This document shows positions 1-6,325 of a stretch of DNA of 11,406 nucleotides, piece by piece. The stretch is from JBFLVT01 sp036804525. GTDB lineage: Bacteria; Bacillota; Desulfotomaculia; Desulfotomaculales; JASEER01. The stretch spans positions 1-11,406 of the forward strand of contig DAIRSE010000039.1 of assembly GCA_036804525.1 (NCBI GenBank), read 5' to 3'. The position numbers were made by a program, and so were the translations under genes. Every line of letters starts with the position of its first letter. Position 1 is the stretch's first letter. The notes under the pieces were generated by a model that did no database searches, had not been told where the DNA came from, and was given only the letters and a program-made list of their open reading frames with translations.

Positions 1-72
1 TTTAAGGTGGAGCGACTGGGGTGGATCAGGGTCTACGCCACGTCCTGGAAGAACGAGATGGTGGTGCTGGAG
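1..72 (+). repeat. Partial third copy of the PH-domain repeat
   Basis: These 72 bases are identical to 5490-5561 inside the two-module PH-domain gene. They also match 11337-11406 over the first 70 bases, except for one base (A at 56, G at 11392). Read in the PH-gene frame they encode the KVERLGWIRVYATSWKNEM strand region. After base 72 the similarity stops abruptly, and that frame runs through unrelated residues to a TGA at 163-165. This is therefore the broken end of a PH gene, not an intact one. The left part lies outside the window. Confidence 0.9.
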
Positions 73-575
73 CCCTCGCGCCGGAGCCGGGTCCCGCCTC
101 GGTCGGCCTCACCGTGTTCGGAGGAGTTCTGTGGGTGGTTTACTGGATCCTGTACTTCACGTTGATGGCGGGGTTCACCGGCGTGCTGCTGAGCACTGCC
201 GGTGACCTGCCCGTGCGCACGCGCGACGTTTTCGCAAAGTGGCGGCTTGGCTGGCGGTACTTTCTGGCGACGGTGCTGTGGTTCGTCGTTAGCTCGGTCG
301 GCTTTTTGCTCCTGATCATCCCGGGAATATACATCTCTTACCGCCTGCGCCTTTACCCGTTTTTTCTGGTGGACCGCGACTGCGGTGACGTGGAGTCCCT
401 GCGGCTGAGCTGGGCCGCGACGAAAGGGCGCGTCCTGCGGATGCTGGCCCTTGACCTGGCCGGTTTCCTCGTTATTCTGCTCGGTTTTGTCTGCCTGGTG
501 GTGGGCGCGATTCCGGCGAGCCTGGTCTTCTCACTTGCGTGGGCGCACTTCTACCGGGAAGCGGTATCCGGTTAG
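21..575 (+). CDS. Polytopic membrane protein, N-terminus lost or replaced at a repeat junction
   Basis: The frame encodes an integral membrane protein of unknown function. Hydrophobic stretches lie at about residues 30-58 (GVLWVVYWILYFTLMAGFTG), 83-108 (LWFVVSSVGFLLLIIPGIYI) and 140-175. The central pattern, a hydrophobic helix ending in IIPGIY, then a FFLVDRD-like segment, then a SLRLSWAATKG helix, resembles the widespread UPF0259/DUF975-like membrane family. That is recalled resemblance, not a search result. The first in-frame start after the upstream stop is GTG at 21, but residues 1-17 come from the PH repeat read in another frame, so they are unlikely to be native. GTG 114 and ATG 165 are alternative starts that would cut the first helix. 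I infer that the original 5' end was lost by recombination or by an assembly join at base 72/73. The stop is TAG at 573-575. Confidence 0.6.
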   Translation: MDQGLRHVLEERDGGAGALAPEPGPASVGLTVFGGVLWVVYWILYFTLMAGFTGVLLSTAGDLPVRTRDVFAKWRLGWRYFLATVLWFVVSSVGFLLLIIPGIYISYRLRLYPFFLVDRDCGDVESLRLSWAATKGRVLRMLALDLAGFLVILLGFVCLVVGAIPASLVFSLAWAHFYREAVSG

Positions 576-581
576 TCGCGC

Positions 582-605
582 CCGCCTGCGCTGAGCGTCA
601 GGCGG
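582..605 (+). other. GC-rich hairpin just after the membrane protein gene
   Basis: CCGCCTG (582-588) pairs with CAGGCGG (599-605). An inner CGC/GCG pair surrounds a TGA loop, with one bulged T at 598. It starts six bases after the stop at 573-575, where a terminator would sit, but no T tract follows. It could slow transcription, protect the mRNA 3' end, or be fortuitous in GC-rich DNA. Confidence 0.35.
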
Positions 606-693
606 CTATGAGGGCAAGGAGAGATTTGCCCGTGTCACATTCTGCCGGCGGAAGGGGTTTTCATAAAAAAGTGTTCATAAGTAGAGGGAAACC

Positions 694-831
694 ATGGCCG
701 ACACAACGGGGCGCAAACTGGTCGTTCTGGTTCTGCTGACCGTCATCGTGGCTCTGGCCGTTCTTCCGGGCGGCTGCATGAGCGGGGAAACCCGTGCGCT
801 CGAAAGCGAAAACGCCAGGCGCGTTTTGTAA
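694..831 (+). CDS. Small predicted lipoprotein, 45 aa
   Basis: This short open frame starts with a charged tip (MADTTGRK), continues with a hydrophobic core (LVVLVLLTVIVALAVL) and reaches PGGC at residues 25-28. That is the layout of a type II (lipoprotein) signal peptide. The -3 residue is P rather than the preferred L, so the lipobox is imperfect (L sits at -4). Cleavage before Cys28 would leave an 18-residue lipid-anchored tail rich in E and R. The start is supported by AGAGGG at 683-688, five bases upstream of the ATG. The gene ends 18 bases before the beta-propeller gene and is probably co-transcribed with it. I do not recognise a family. Alternatively it could be the 5' remnant of a longer lipoprotein gene or a membrane-anchored peptide. 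Confidence 0.6.
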   Translation: MADTTGRKLVVLVLLTVIVALAVLPGGCMSGETRALESENARRVL

Positions 832-849
832 TTGGGGGAGAGAGAAGCC

Positions 850-2325
850 ATGCAAAGCGTCTGGAAAAAACTAGCCTTTCTGGCGGCTTTAATTTTGGTC
901 CTCGGGGCACCAGTACTAGGCGCCCTGGCGGTGCGGTGGAGGATTTCCGACTTCGACGCGGGCAAGCCGCCCGGCACCGGCAGGGTGGCCTGGGTGGCCG
1001 AGGGAAAGCTCTGGGTTAAAGATTTGCCGGGCGGGAAGGCGAGGCAGCTGGCCGACGGGGAGAATATTTCCCGCCCCGCCTGGTCTCCGACGGGCAGGTG
1101 GCTGCTCTTCCGCCGTGGCGAGGACCTGTGGCTGGTCGGAATCGATAGGGGTGAGGCCCGCCGCGTGGCGCAAGGGGTGGGCGAGTTCGCCTGGTCCCCG
1201 GCGACGGACGTCTTTGCCTGCACCGCGGGCGGGGAACTCTGCGCGGGCGAGCCGGCGAAGGATGGGCTCCGCGTCCTGGTGAAGGAGGAGGCCGGTGTCG
1301 ACCTGGAGCGCATCGCCTGGTCGCCGGACGGCAAGTGGGTGGCGTTTGAGAAGCAAAAGATAGAGCCGGGTGCGCCGGGTTACGCCGGCATCTGGAAGGT
1401 GGACGCCGCCTCGGGCGCCGTGAAGAGGGTGTACAGCGTGGGCCTCAGTCCGAGCGAGGTGGAAAGTTCTTTCGGAATCGTGCCGCGGCTGGCCGACTGG
1501 TCTCCCGATGGACAAATGGTTCTTTTCTGGCTGGGACCGCTGTCGGGTTCGCTCGCGGCCGACGGTCTTGCCCTTTACCTCACTCCAGCCGGCGGCTGCG
1601 AGGCGCCGCAGCCCTTAGTCGGGAGTGAGCCTGACTCCTGGGAAGCCGTCCTGGTGCAGCCGGATTTTCTCGCGGCCGGCGCGGGCCGGGACCGGCTGGT
1701 GGTTATTTGCGGAGGCGGGCGGGAGACGTGGACCAACAAGCGGCTCGCTGTATACAACTTCCGGACCGGCAAACTGACGTACCTTGCCAGAAAGGACCAG
1801 GCGGTGGTGAGCGCCGCCTTTTCTCCGGACGGGAGGTTCCTGGTCTACAGCGCAGGGCCGGAAATCAAGGAAACTGAGACGGAAGCGTATGGGCGTTGGG
1901 CGCACCGGGCTCTGGCCGGGAGGCGCCTCTGGGTGGTGGACACCGACGGCGGGAAGCCGCGTCAGCTTACGAACGACCCGAGTTACCGCGACGAGCGGCC
2001 GCTTTTCTCGGCCGACGGCAAGTACATCCTCTTTGCGCGCCTGGGTGGTGAGAGCCGCGCCAGCTTGTGGCTGGTGCGGCCCGACGGGAGCGGCCTTGAG
2101 CAGGTGGTGGAAAAGATCGGGCCCCTGACCGAGGACTTTGCCTTCGGCTATTACGGCGCCGTGGCCTGGGGCGAGCTTTTCGCCTACTGGCCGGGCGTTG
2201 CCGACGCCGCGCTCACCAAGGCGGCGAAGAGTACGCCGGAAGCGAAGGAGTTTCTGGCTGCAAAACACATCCGGGATCTCACCGCCTCGCTGCGCTTTAT
2301 AGATGGGGAGGGACGAGGGTGGTAA
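850..2325 (+). CDS. Membrane-anchored or secreted PD40/TolB-like beta-propeller protein
   Basis: The 491-aa product has an N-terminal hydrophobic segment (residues about 7-27, LAFLAALILVLGAPVLGALA), either a signal peptide or a membrane anchor. The body is built of WD40-like PD40 repeats with the W/F-S-P-D-G core. The cores are near residues 75 (AWSPTGRW), 112 (AWSPATD), 154 (AWSPDGKW), 214 (DWSPDGQM), 321 (AFSPDGRF) and 383 (LFSADGKY), matching a six-bladed propeller of the TolB C-terminal type. Such domains mediate protein contacts outside the membrane; no catalytic residues are evident. ATG 850 is preferred over the in-frame TTG at 832 because GGGGGAG (834-840) lies nine bases upstream of it. 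The stop overlaps the next lipoprotein gene by 7 bases, which suggests translational coupling. The specific role is unknown. The Gram-positive context argues against a true Tol-Pal function. Confidence 0.85.
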   Translation: MQSVWKKLAFLAALILVLGAPVLGALAVRWRISDFDAGKPPGTGRVAWVAEGKLWVKDLPGGKARQLADGENISRPAWSPTGRWLLFRRGEDLWLVGIDRGEARRVAQGVGEFAWSPATDVFACTAGGELCAGEPAKDGLRVLVKEEAGVDLERIAWSPDGKWVAFEKQKIEPGAPGYAGIWKVDAASGAVKRVYSVGLSPSEVESSFGIVPRLADWSPDGQMVLFWLGPLSGSLAADGLALYLTPAGGCEAPQPLVGSEPDSWEAVLVQPDFLAAGAGRDRLVVICGGGRETWTNKRLAVYNFRTGKLTYLARKDQAVVSAAFSPDGRFLVYSAGPEIKETETEAYGRWAHRALAGRRLWVVDTDGGKPRQLTNDPSYRDERPLFSADGKYILFARLGGESRASLWLVRPDGSGLEQVVEKIGPLTEDFAFGYYGAVAWGELFAYWPGVADAALTKAAKSTPEAKEFLAAKHIRDLTASLRFIDGEGRGW

Positions 2326-3593
2326 GAAATGTAGCGACCGGTTTGTTGCTCCTTGTGCTGGCGGCGCTGGTGACCGGCTGTGGTCCGGCGCCGGAGGAGT
2401 TCTCCTTCCGGGCGGACCGCGGGCGCATCGCGGGCCTGCGGCTCTGGGAGGAGGTGCCCGGCGGGCCGCGTCCCGTGGCGGAGGTGGCCGACCCTGCACT
2501 GGTCGGGCTTTTCGTGCAGCAACTGGACGCGGCGAAGTCGGCCGCCCCGCCCGACTCGCCGCCGAACAGGTACTACCTTTCCTTCCAAGTCGGCGCGGGG
2601 AAGGCGACCGGGGAAACGAGGCGTTATCCCTACCTGTGCAACGCGTGGGACCCGGAAGGGCCGGGCTACGTGGAGCTTGACGGCCGGTGGGTGGAAGTGC
2701 CGCCCGCGTTCAACGGGCTTCTCTTCAGCCTCGCGGATTACCGGCGCGCTTCCGGCGCGGTCGACAAGGCGGATGCCGCCTTCCTGAAGCGGTACGGGTG
2801 GACGCCGCTCTTTCGGATAAACTCCGGCACCGTAAAGCTTCCCGACCGGTTTGTCCACCGGGCGGGTGAGTTCCCCGTGGTGCTCTACTGGGCGTACAAC
2901 AACGAGTTGAACAGGGACATCGGCCTTGACCTGGCGCCTTACCTGGGCCGTGAGGTGGAGGTCACCCTGTACAAGGTGGTCGAACCTCTGCCACCCTTCA
3001 TGGATCCCCGCCGGTGGGCCGGGCGGGCGGTGGTGGTGAAGGTTGAGGGCCGCATCGTCGGCGCCTGGATAGACGCCGGCCGCCACTACGGGTTTGCCTG
3101 CTCGCTTAAGGGGCGGCGCCTGGAAGAGATCACCGGCCGCACCTTTGCGCAGTGGGTGGCGGGCGTGATCGATTACGACGACGCGACGGAGCGCAGGCTG
3201 GCCGCGCTCGCGCCGGAGGAGGTAATCCGCACCTATTACGCGGCGGTAAACCGGCGCGACTACCGCATGGCCCGCGCCTGCGAGACCAGGGAGTCTTTGA
3301 CGGGGTACCTCTTTCGGAACATGGACAACAACTGGCTTTACAACGCGTCCTACGAGAGCGGCAGTCTTGATGGGCTGGAGAACATCCGGCGGGCTAAGTT
3401 GCTGGCCGTAAGGGAACTGAAAGAATCTCATGAACCAGGGGCGCAGGACACGCGGCGGTACGCGGTAGAGGTGGACTTGCGGTTCAGAAAGGTCATCACT
3501 ATGGACAGCGGCCGTCACGTGCTCTTTTTCACCCTGAAGAAAGAAACAGAGCGTACCGGCTGGAGGATTACGGGGATCGGTACCGGGCCGTAG
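2319..3593 (+). CDS. Predicted lipoprotein with a DUF4829/NTF2-like C-terminal region
   Basis: The 424-aa product begins with a lipoprotein signal: a basic tip, then LLLLVLAAL, then VTGC with Cys21 as the lipidation site. The middle part (about residues 30-290) is soluble, beta-rich and not recognised. The C-terminal 125 residues start with an EEVIRTYYAAVNRRDYRMA segment and end in beta strands (VEVDLRFRKV, HVLFFTLKKE, GWRITGIG). This resembles the NTF2-like fold of DUF4829-type domains found in Clostridia lipoproteins; I base that on pattern memory only. GTG at 2319 is chosen because GGGGAGG (2305-2311) is seven bases upstream and the lipobox is at the correct distance. The start overlaps the propeller gene by 7 bases, so the two proteins are probably made together and may act together at the outer face of the membrane. 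Confidence 0.8.
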   Translation: MVRNVATGLLLLVLAALVTGCGPAPEEFSFRADRGRIAGLRLWEEVPGGPRPVAEVADPALVGLFVQQLDAAKSAAPPDSPPNRYYLSFQVGAGKATGETRRYPYLCNAWDPEGPGYVELDGRWVEVPPAFNGLLFSLADYRRASGAVDKADAAFLKRYGWTPLFRINSGTVKLPDRFVHRAGEFPVVLYWAYNNELNRDIGLDLAPYLGREVEVTLYKVVEPLPPFMDPRRWAGRAVVVKVEGRIVGAWIDAGRHYGFACSLKGRRLEEITGRTFAQWVAGVIDYDDATERRLAALAPEEVIRTYYAAVNRRDYRMARACETRESLTGYLFRNMDNNWLYNASYESGSLDGLENIRRAKLLAVRELKESHEPGAQDTRRYAVEVDLRFRKVITMDSGRHVLFFTLKKETERTGWRITGIGTGP

Positions 3594-3642
3594 GCCCGGG
3601 AGACTTACGCCGGCGTACGGGGATTCTTTGGGAGAGGTGACG

Positions 3643-4302
3643 ATGCGCAAAAACGCTATCCGCCGTCTTTTTCCGCGGCGCGTGTTGAGAATTGTCATTT
3701 TCGGCCTGGTTCTGGTCCTGCTTTACGGCCTGACAGCGAGATCCGGCGGCGTGGTCGTGGAAAGAGTGGAGGTGCCGTTACCGGGGCTCCCGGCGGAACT
3801 TGACGGGCTGATCATAGTCCATATCAGCGACCTGCATTATGGGTTTGGTCGATTCCGCGACGAGGATTCCGTGGCACAGATAACGAGGCTCATCTCCTCC
3901 CTTGACCCCGACCTCATCGTTTTTACGGGAGACCTTCTGGACCGTGCGGCGGACCCGGATCTGGCGGACACCCTGCCGCTTGAAGGACTTAAGGCGCGCC
4001 TGGGCGTGTATGCCGTCATGGGCAACCACGACCACCACTTCGGCAAAGAAAAGATAGCCCGCTCCCTTGCTGACTCTCAGCTTTCCGGCCACAGCCACGG
4101 CGGGCAGCTCCGGCTGCCGGGGGTTGGGGCCATGTACTGCCCACCCCTCGGGCGCGAATACCCCCTCGGCCTGCGCGAGGTGCCGGGAAGCCGTACTCTG
4201 GTCTATACCAATCGCGGGCTGGGCACTACTGTACTGCCGCTGCGCTTCTTCTGCCCGCCGGAGGTGACCTTGCTGACGCTGCGCTCCGGAACCGGGAACT
4301 GA
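3643..4302 (+). CDS. Membrane-anchored metallophosphoesterase with an internal in-frame deletion
   Basis: The 219-aa protein belongs to the calcineurin-like (YkuE-type) metallophosphoesterases, which use a dinuclear metal centre. A basic tip and a membrane anchor (about residues 14-30) precede metal-binding motifs DLH (63-65), GD...D (96-100), GNHD (127-130) and GHSHGGQ (149-155). In usual family members GNHD and the GHSHGG block are separated by roughly 80-100 residues that carry another metal-ligand His in an AHxPD-type motif. Here only 18 residues separate them and that motif is absent. The frame is kept, so I infer a deletion near 4068-4083. The product is short for the family (usually about 270-300 aa) and is probably inactive. 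ATG 3643 follows GGAGAGG at 3631-3637, and an in-frame TTG at 3628 is less likely. It lies 49 bases after the lipoprotein gene, in the same apparent operon. Confidence 0.85.
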   Translation: MRKNAIRRLFPRRVLRIVIFGLVLVLLYGLTARSGGVVVERVEVPLPGLPAELDGLIIVHISDLHYGFGRFRDEDSVAQITRLISSLDPDLIVFTGDLLDRAADPDLADTLPLEGLKARLGVYAVMGNHDHHFGKEKIARSLADSQLSGHSHGGQLRLPGVGAMYCPPLGREYPLGLREVPGSRTLVYTNRGLGTTVLPLRFFCPPEVTLLTLRSGTGN

Positions 4303-4388
4303 GGCGGGTACGGCTTTCCCGGCACATTTAGCATCATACCCCGGCGGCCGTGCCTCTCTCAACGTGCCGTGCGGAAGGAGGAGAACCG

Positions 4389-4653
4389 GTGCTGCTTTCT
4401 CTGGTGAAAAAGGTGGCGGCAAGATGCGGGCTTGCCCTTGTGACGCTGGTGCTGGCTCCCCTGGGGACTGGTCTTTGGGCTATTTCTCGCGGTGGCGTTT
4501 CTTTTCGGTAAGGGCGGTGCAGGATCCGGTTCCGCCCTGGGAGAAAGAGAGGTGCTTCACAACATGATCGAAGCGTTGCCGGACGAAGAGATGGCGGAAG
4601 CGAGGGATTTGCTGTGCCGGCTTTTCAGCGGGGAGCGAAGAAGTTCACTATGA
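4389..4653 (+). pseudogene. Small membrane-protein gene with an apparent one-base frameshift
   Basis: A very strong Shine-Dalgarno (AAGGAGGAG, 4375-4383) precedes GTG at 4389. The first frame encodes MLLSLVKKVAARCGLALVTL and stops at TAA 4509-4511 after 40 codons. From about 4462 a second frame (+1) continues without a start of its own. It encodes LVFGLFLAVAFLF, then an acidic helical tail (EREVLHNMIEALPDEEMAEA), and stops at TGA 4651-4653. Dropping one G from GGGG (4463-4466) joins the frames into an 87-aa protein with one continuous hydrophobic segment, LALVTLVLAPLGLVFGLFLA, and a cytoplasmic tail. The second frame's TGA overlaps the ATG of the PH gene (ATGA), a typical coupling arrangement, which supports it being the true end. 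Either the gene is frameshifted, a base was called in error, or ribosomal slippage occurs. No family recognised. Confidence 0.65.
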
Positions 4654-5651
4654 CGAGCAGCAAATTCAAGGTCGCGCCTTTCGACAGGACAGGGAAGTTG
4701 ACCACGACCTTGTACCTGTTTACCGGCGTGTGGTGGACGGTCCTGTCGTTTCTGTTTGCGCCGCGCGGCTACCTGGTCTCGCCGGAAGGGATAACCATTC
4801 GCACCCCGGTGACGTCATACGTCATACCCAAAAGCAAGATTAAGCGTGTTGAGATAGTCGAAGATGTGAAACCCGGGGTCGGGTTGACATGGCTGGCCGG
4901 GCTTTTCGGCTACGCCGGTCTTTTTGCCCTGGCCGACGGCGGCACGGCGAAAGTCTACGCCACCCGCTGGGACCGGATGGTGCGGGTTCAGACCACCGGA
5001 GGAGACCCTTATCTCCTGTCCCCGGCGGAGCCGGAAGCCTTCGTGGAAGCGGTAAACAGGATGGTTCTGGCTGAAGCAAAGTTGCAGCAGGAAGGAAAAA
5101 GCAGCAGAGAAAAAATTTTCCCCCTGGCGCCTGCCGACCTGGAGACCAGAATTGCCCTCTTGCTATTAATTATTCCCCTTGGCGTCCTTTCCCTGGTGGG
5201 CGTAGCGGTCGGCATATCCGACCCGGCGGAACTGCCGGAGTCCTTGACTGGCCTGGGCATCGTAGCGTTGATAGCGGTCTCGCTGGTGGCCGTTCACCTT
5301 GCTTTTGCCCCCGCGGCTTACATCCTGGACGCACAGGGGATCAGGATTGCCAGGCGTTTCGCCCGTCCGGTGTTCGTGCCTTACGCGCAGGTGAGGAACA
5401 TTGCGCTGCGGCGGTTTCCCGGCCCGCCTTTCGCCATCGTCCGGCTCGGCTCCTACCCGCCGTGGGGGCTCTTCGGTTACTTCGGCCGGTTTAAGGTGGA
5501 GCGACTGGGGTGGATCAGGGTCTACGCCACGTCCTGGAAGAACGAGATGGTGGTGCTGGAGACCGAGCGGGAACCGTACTTTCTTTCTCCGGCGGAGCCG
5601 CAGAGGTTTTGCGAGGCGCTGCGAGCCCGGTTTTGCGGCACTGCGGCTTAG
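4650..5651 (+). CDS. Membrane protein with two tandem bacterial PH-domain modules
   Basis: The 333-aa product contains two homologous modules, each with hydrophobic helices followed by a bPH_5-like beta-sandwich. Module 1 has a membrane segment at about residues 19-37, and its PH region runs from GYLVSPEGITIR to LLSPAEPEAF (about 40-135). Module 2 has two membrane helices (about 164-185 and 200-222), then AYILDAQGIRIA to FLSPAEPQRF (about 225-325). Shared landmarks are GLFGY, VYAT and SPAEP. The family is widespread in Firmicutes; binding or enzymatic roles are not established. ATG 4650 is preferred because it overlaps the upstream stop as ATGA, whereas the longer frame from 4614 starts inside the preceding gene and lacks a ribosome site. 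It is the last gene before the terminator at 5759. Module 2 is duplicated almost exactly at 10969-11406. Confidence 0.85.
   Translation: MTSSKFKVAPFDRTGKLTTTLYLFTGVWWTVLSFLFAPRGYLVSPEGITIRTPVTSYVIPKSKIKRVEIVEDVKPGVGLTWLAGLFGYAGLFALADGGTAKVYATRWDRMVRVQTTGGDPYLLSPAEPEAFVEAVNRMVLAEAKLQQEGKSSREKIFPLAPADLETRIALLLLIIPLGVLSLVGVAVGISDPAELPESLTGLGIVALIAVSLVAVHLAFAPAAYILDAQGIRIARRFARPVFVPYAQVRNIALRRFPGPPFAIVRLGSYPPWGLFGYFGRFKVERLGWIRVYATSWKNEMVVLETEREPYFLSPAEPQRFCEALRARFCGTAA
5122..5561 (+). repeat. Central copy of the PH-module repeat
   Basis: Bases 5122-5559 align without gaps to 10969-11406 (offset 5847, a multiple of three). I see one substitution, A5545 versus G11392, which changes NEM to NGM in the protein. 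Bases 5490-5561 are also identical to 1-72. The repeat covers residues 158 onward, that is the second membrane-plus-PH module. Upstream of 5122 the two copies are still similar in protein (EKIFPLAP versus EEKFALAP) but diverged in DNA. This looks like two related genes homogenised over part of their length. Confidence 0.95.
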
Positions 5652-5758
5652 TGGTATGCTGTTCGCACGCTTCCCGCGGTGCGGACTGCAGTGGGAGATT
5701 GTAGGATGACGCGGGAATTTTGGGGAAGATTCCGGCTGATAGTTTTGGGGGAAACCGG

Positions 5759-5789
5759 CCCTGTCGATAATGTTCGACAGGGTTTTCTT
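5759..5789 (+). terminator. Intrinsic terminator closing the envelope gene set
   Basis: A perfect 9-bp stem, CCCTGTCGA (5759-5767) with TCGACAGGG (5774-5782), encloses a six-base TAATGT loop and is followed directly by TTTTCTT (5783-5789). It lies about 108 bases after the PH gene stop and separates that unit from the GntR promoter. Confidence 0.9.
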
Positions 5790-5833
5790 GACGCTTTTTC
5801 AGGAAGATACCTTTACCATGATGATTTTAATTG

Positions 5834-5866
5834 TTGACATAATCAACTGCGGTACTGTACTATAAT
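5834..5866 (+). promoter_or_regulatory. Sigma-A type promoter of the GntR-ABC operon
   Basis: A consensus -35 box TTGACA is at 5834-5839. A -10 box TACTAT at 5858-5863 gives an 18-base spacer and 4 of 6 matches. A perfect TATAAT at 5861-5866 is also present, but its 21-base spacing is long, so either may be used. The surrounding DNA is AT-rich, unlike the flanking genes. The gene starts 40-48 bases downstream of these -10 boxes. Confidence 0.75.
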
Positions 5867-5894
5867 ATTAATACACCAGTACATAAGTACAGTA
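5852..5894 (+). promoter_or_regulatory. Likely autoregulatory operator with paired GTACT/AGTAC half-sites
   Basis: Two tandem GTACT half-sites (5852-5856 and 5857-5861) face two AGTAC half-sites (5878-5882 and 5886-5890). The outermost arms form an 8-bp inverted repeat, TACTGTAC (5853-5860) and GTACAGTA (5887-5894). The array overlaps the -10 region and the start of the transcript, directly upstream of the GntR gene. GntR dimers bind such dyads, and YtrA-type regulators usually control their own operon, so repression from here is inferred. The double set suggests two bound dimers or alternative pairings. Confidence 0.7.
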
Positions 5895-5905
5895 GGGGAT
5901 ATAGA

Positions 5906-6325
5906 ATGTGGTTTCGTGTGGAGCCCGGCCGGGGCGTGCCAATCTACGTGCAGTTAATGGAGCAGATCCGCCGTGCCGTGGCCAGCGGTGTCCTGGCGCC
6001 GGGGGAACAATTGCCTTCCGTGCGGGAGCTGGCCCTGCAGCTGTCTATTAACCCGAACACCGTATCTCGGGCCTACCAGGAGCTGGAGCACGAAGGCATA
6101 ATTTACACCCTGCGCGGCCGGGGTACCTTTGTGGCAGCCCCCTCCCGCACTCTGACCGACCGGGAGCGCCTGCGCCGGCTGAACGAAGCGGTGGAAAGAT
6201 TGTTTGTGGAGGCCTACCAGCTTCGTTGCACGCCCGCGGAAGTGCTTGCCGCGGTAAAGAAAAAGGTAGCGGGTATGGGGGGCAAAGATATCCAAAAGGA
6301 GGAGATAGAGCATGACGATGAGTGA
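5906..6325 (+). CDS. YtrA-type GntR family transcriptional regulator
   Basis: The 139-aa protein has an N-terminal winged helix-turn-helix (about residues 11-75). It starts with PIYVQLMEQIRRAVASG, has LPSVRELALQLSINPNTVSRAYQELE as the recognition region, and ends with the wing GRGTFVA. The short C-terminal part (about 62 residues, mostly helical) is too small for a FadR or UTRA ligand domain, which is the mark of the YtrA subfamily. These regulators typically repress adjacent ABC-transporter operons until an envelope or antibiotic stress signal appears; the signal here is unknown. ATG 5906 follows AGGGGA (5894-5899) with a six-base gap. The gene ends 14 bases inside the ABC ATPase gene, so the two are translationally linked. 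The operator immediately upstream supports autoregulation. Confidence 0.92.
   Translation: MWFRVEPGRGVPIYVQLMEQIRRAVASGVLAPGEQLPSVRELALQLSINPNTVSRAYQELEHEGIIYTLRGRGTFVAAPSRTLTDRERLRRLNEAVERLFVEAYQLRCTPAEVLAAVKKKVAGMGGKDIQKEEIEHDDE

Noticed and set aside
659..680. Direct TTCATAA repeats before the small lipoprotein gene, considered as promoter or operator
   Set aside because: No -35 box at a sensible distance and only seven bases of repeat; too weak to call.
675..1334. 219-codon minus-strand open frame over the small lipoprotein and propeller start
   Set aside because: Serine/proline-rich shadow with no ribosome site or domain; the plus-strand genes explain the region.
1615..2499. 294-codon minus-strand open frame opposite the propeller gene
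   Set aside because: Low-complexity Pro/Arg/Ala translation with no motif, opposite clear PD40 repeats; a shadow of GC-rich coding.
2184..3698. 504-codon open frame on the minus strand opposite the lipoprotein gene
   Set aside because: It is opposite a frame with lipobox, ribosome site and tight gene overlaps. Its product is arginine/proline/valine-rich without domain features, as expected from the complement of GC-rich codons.
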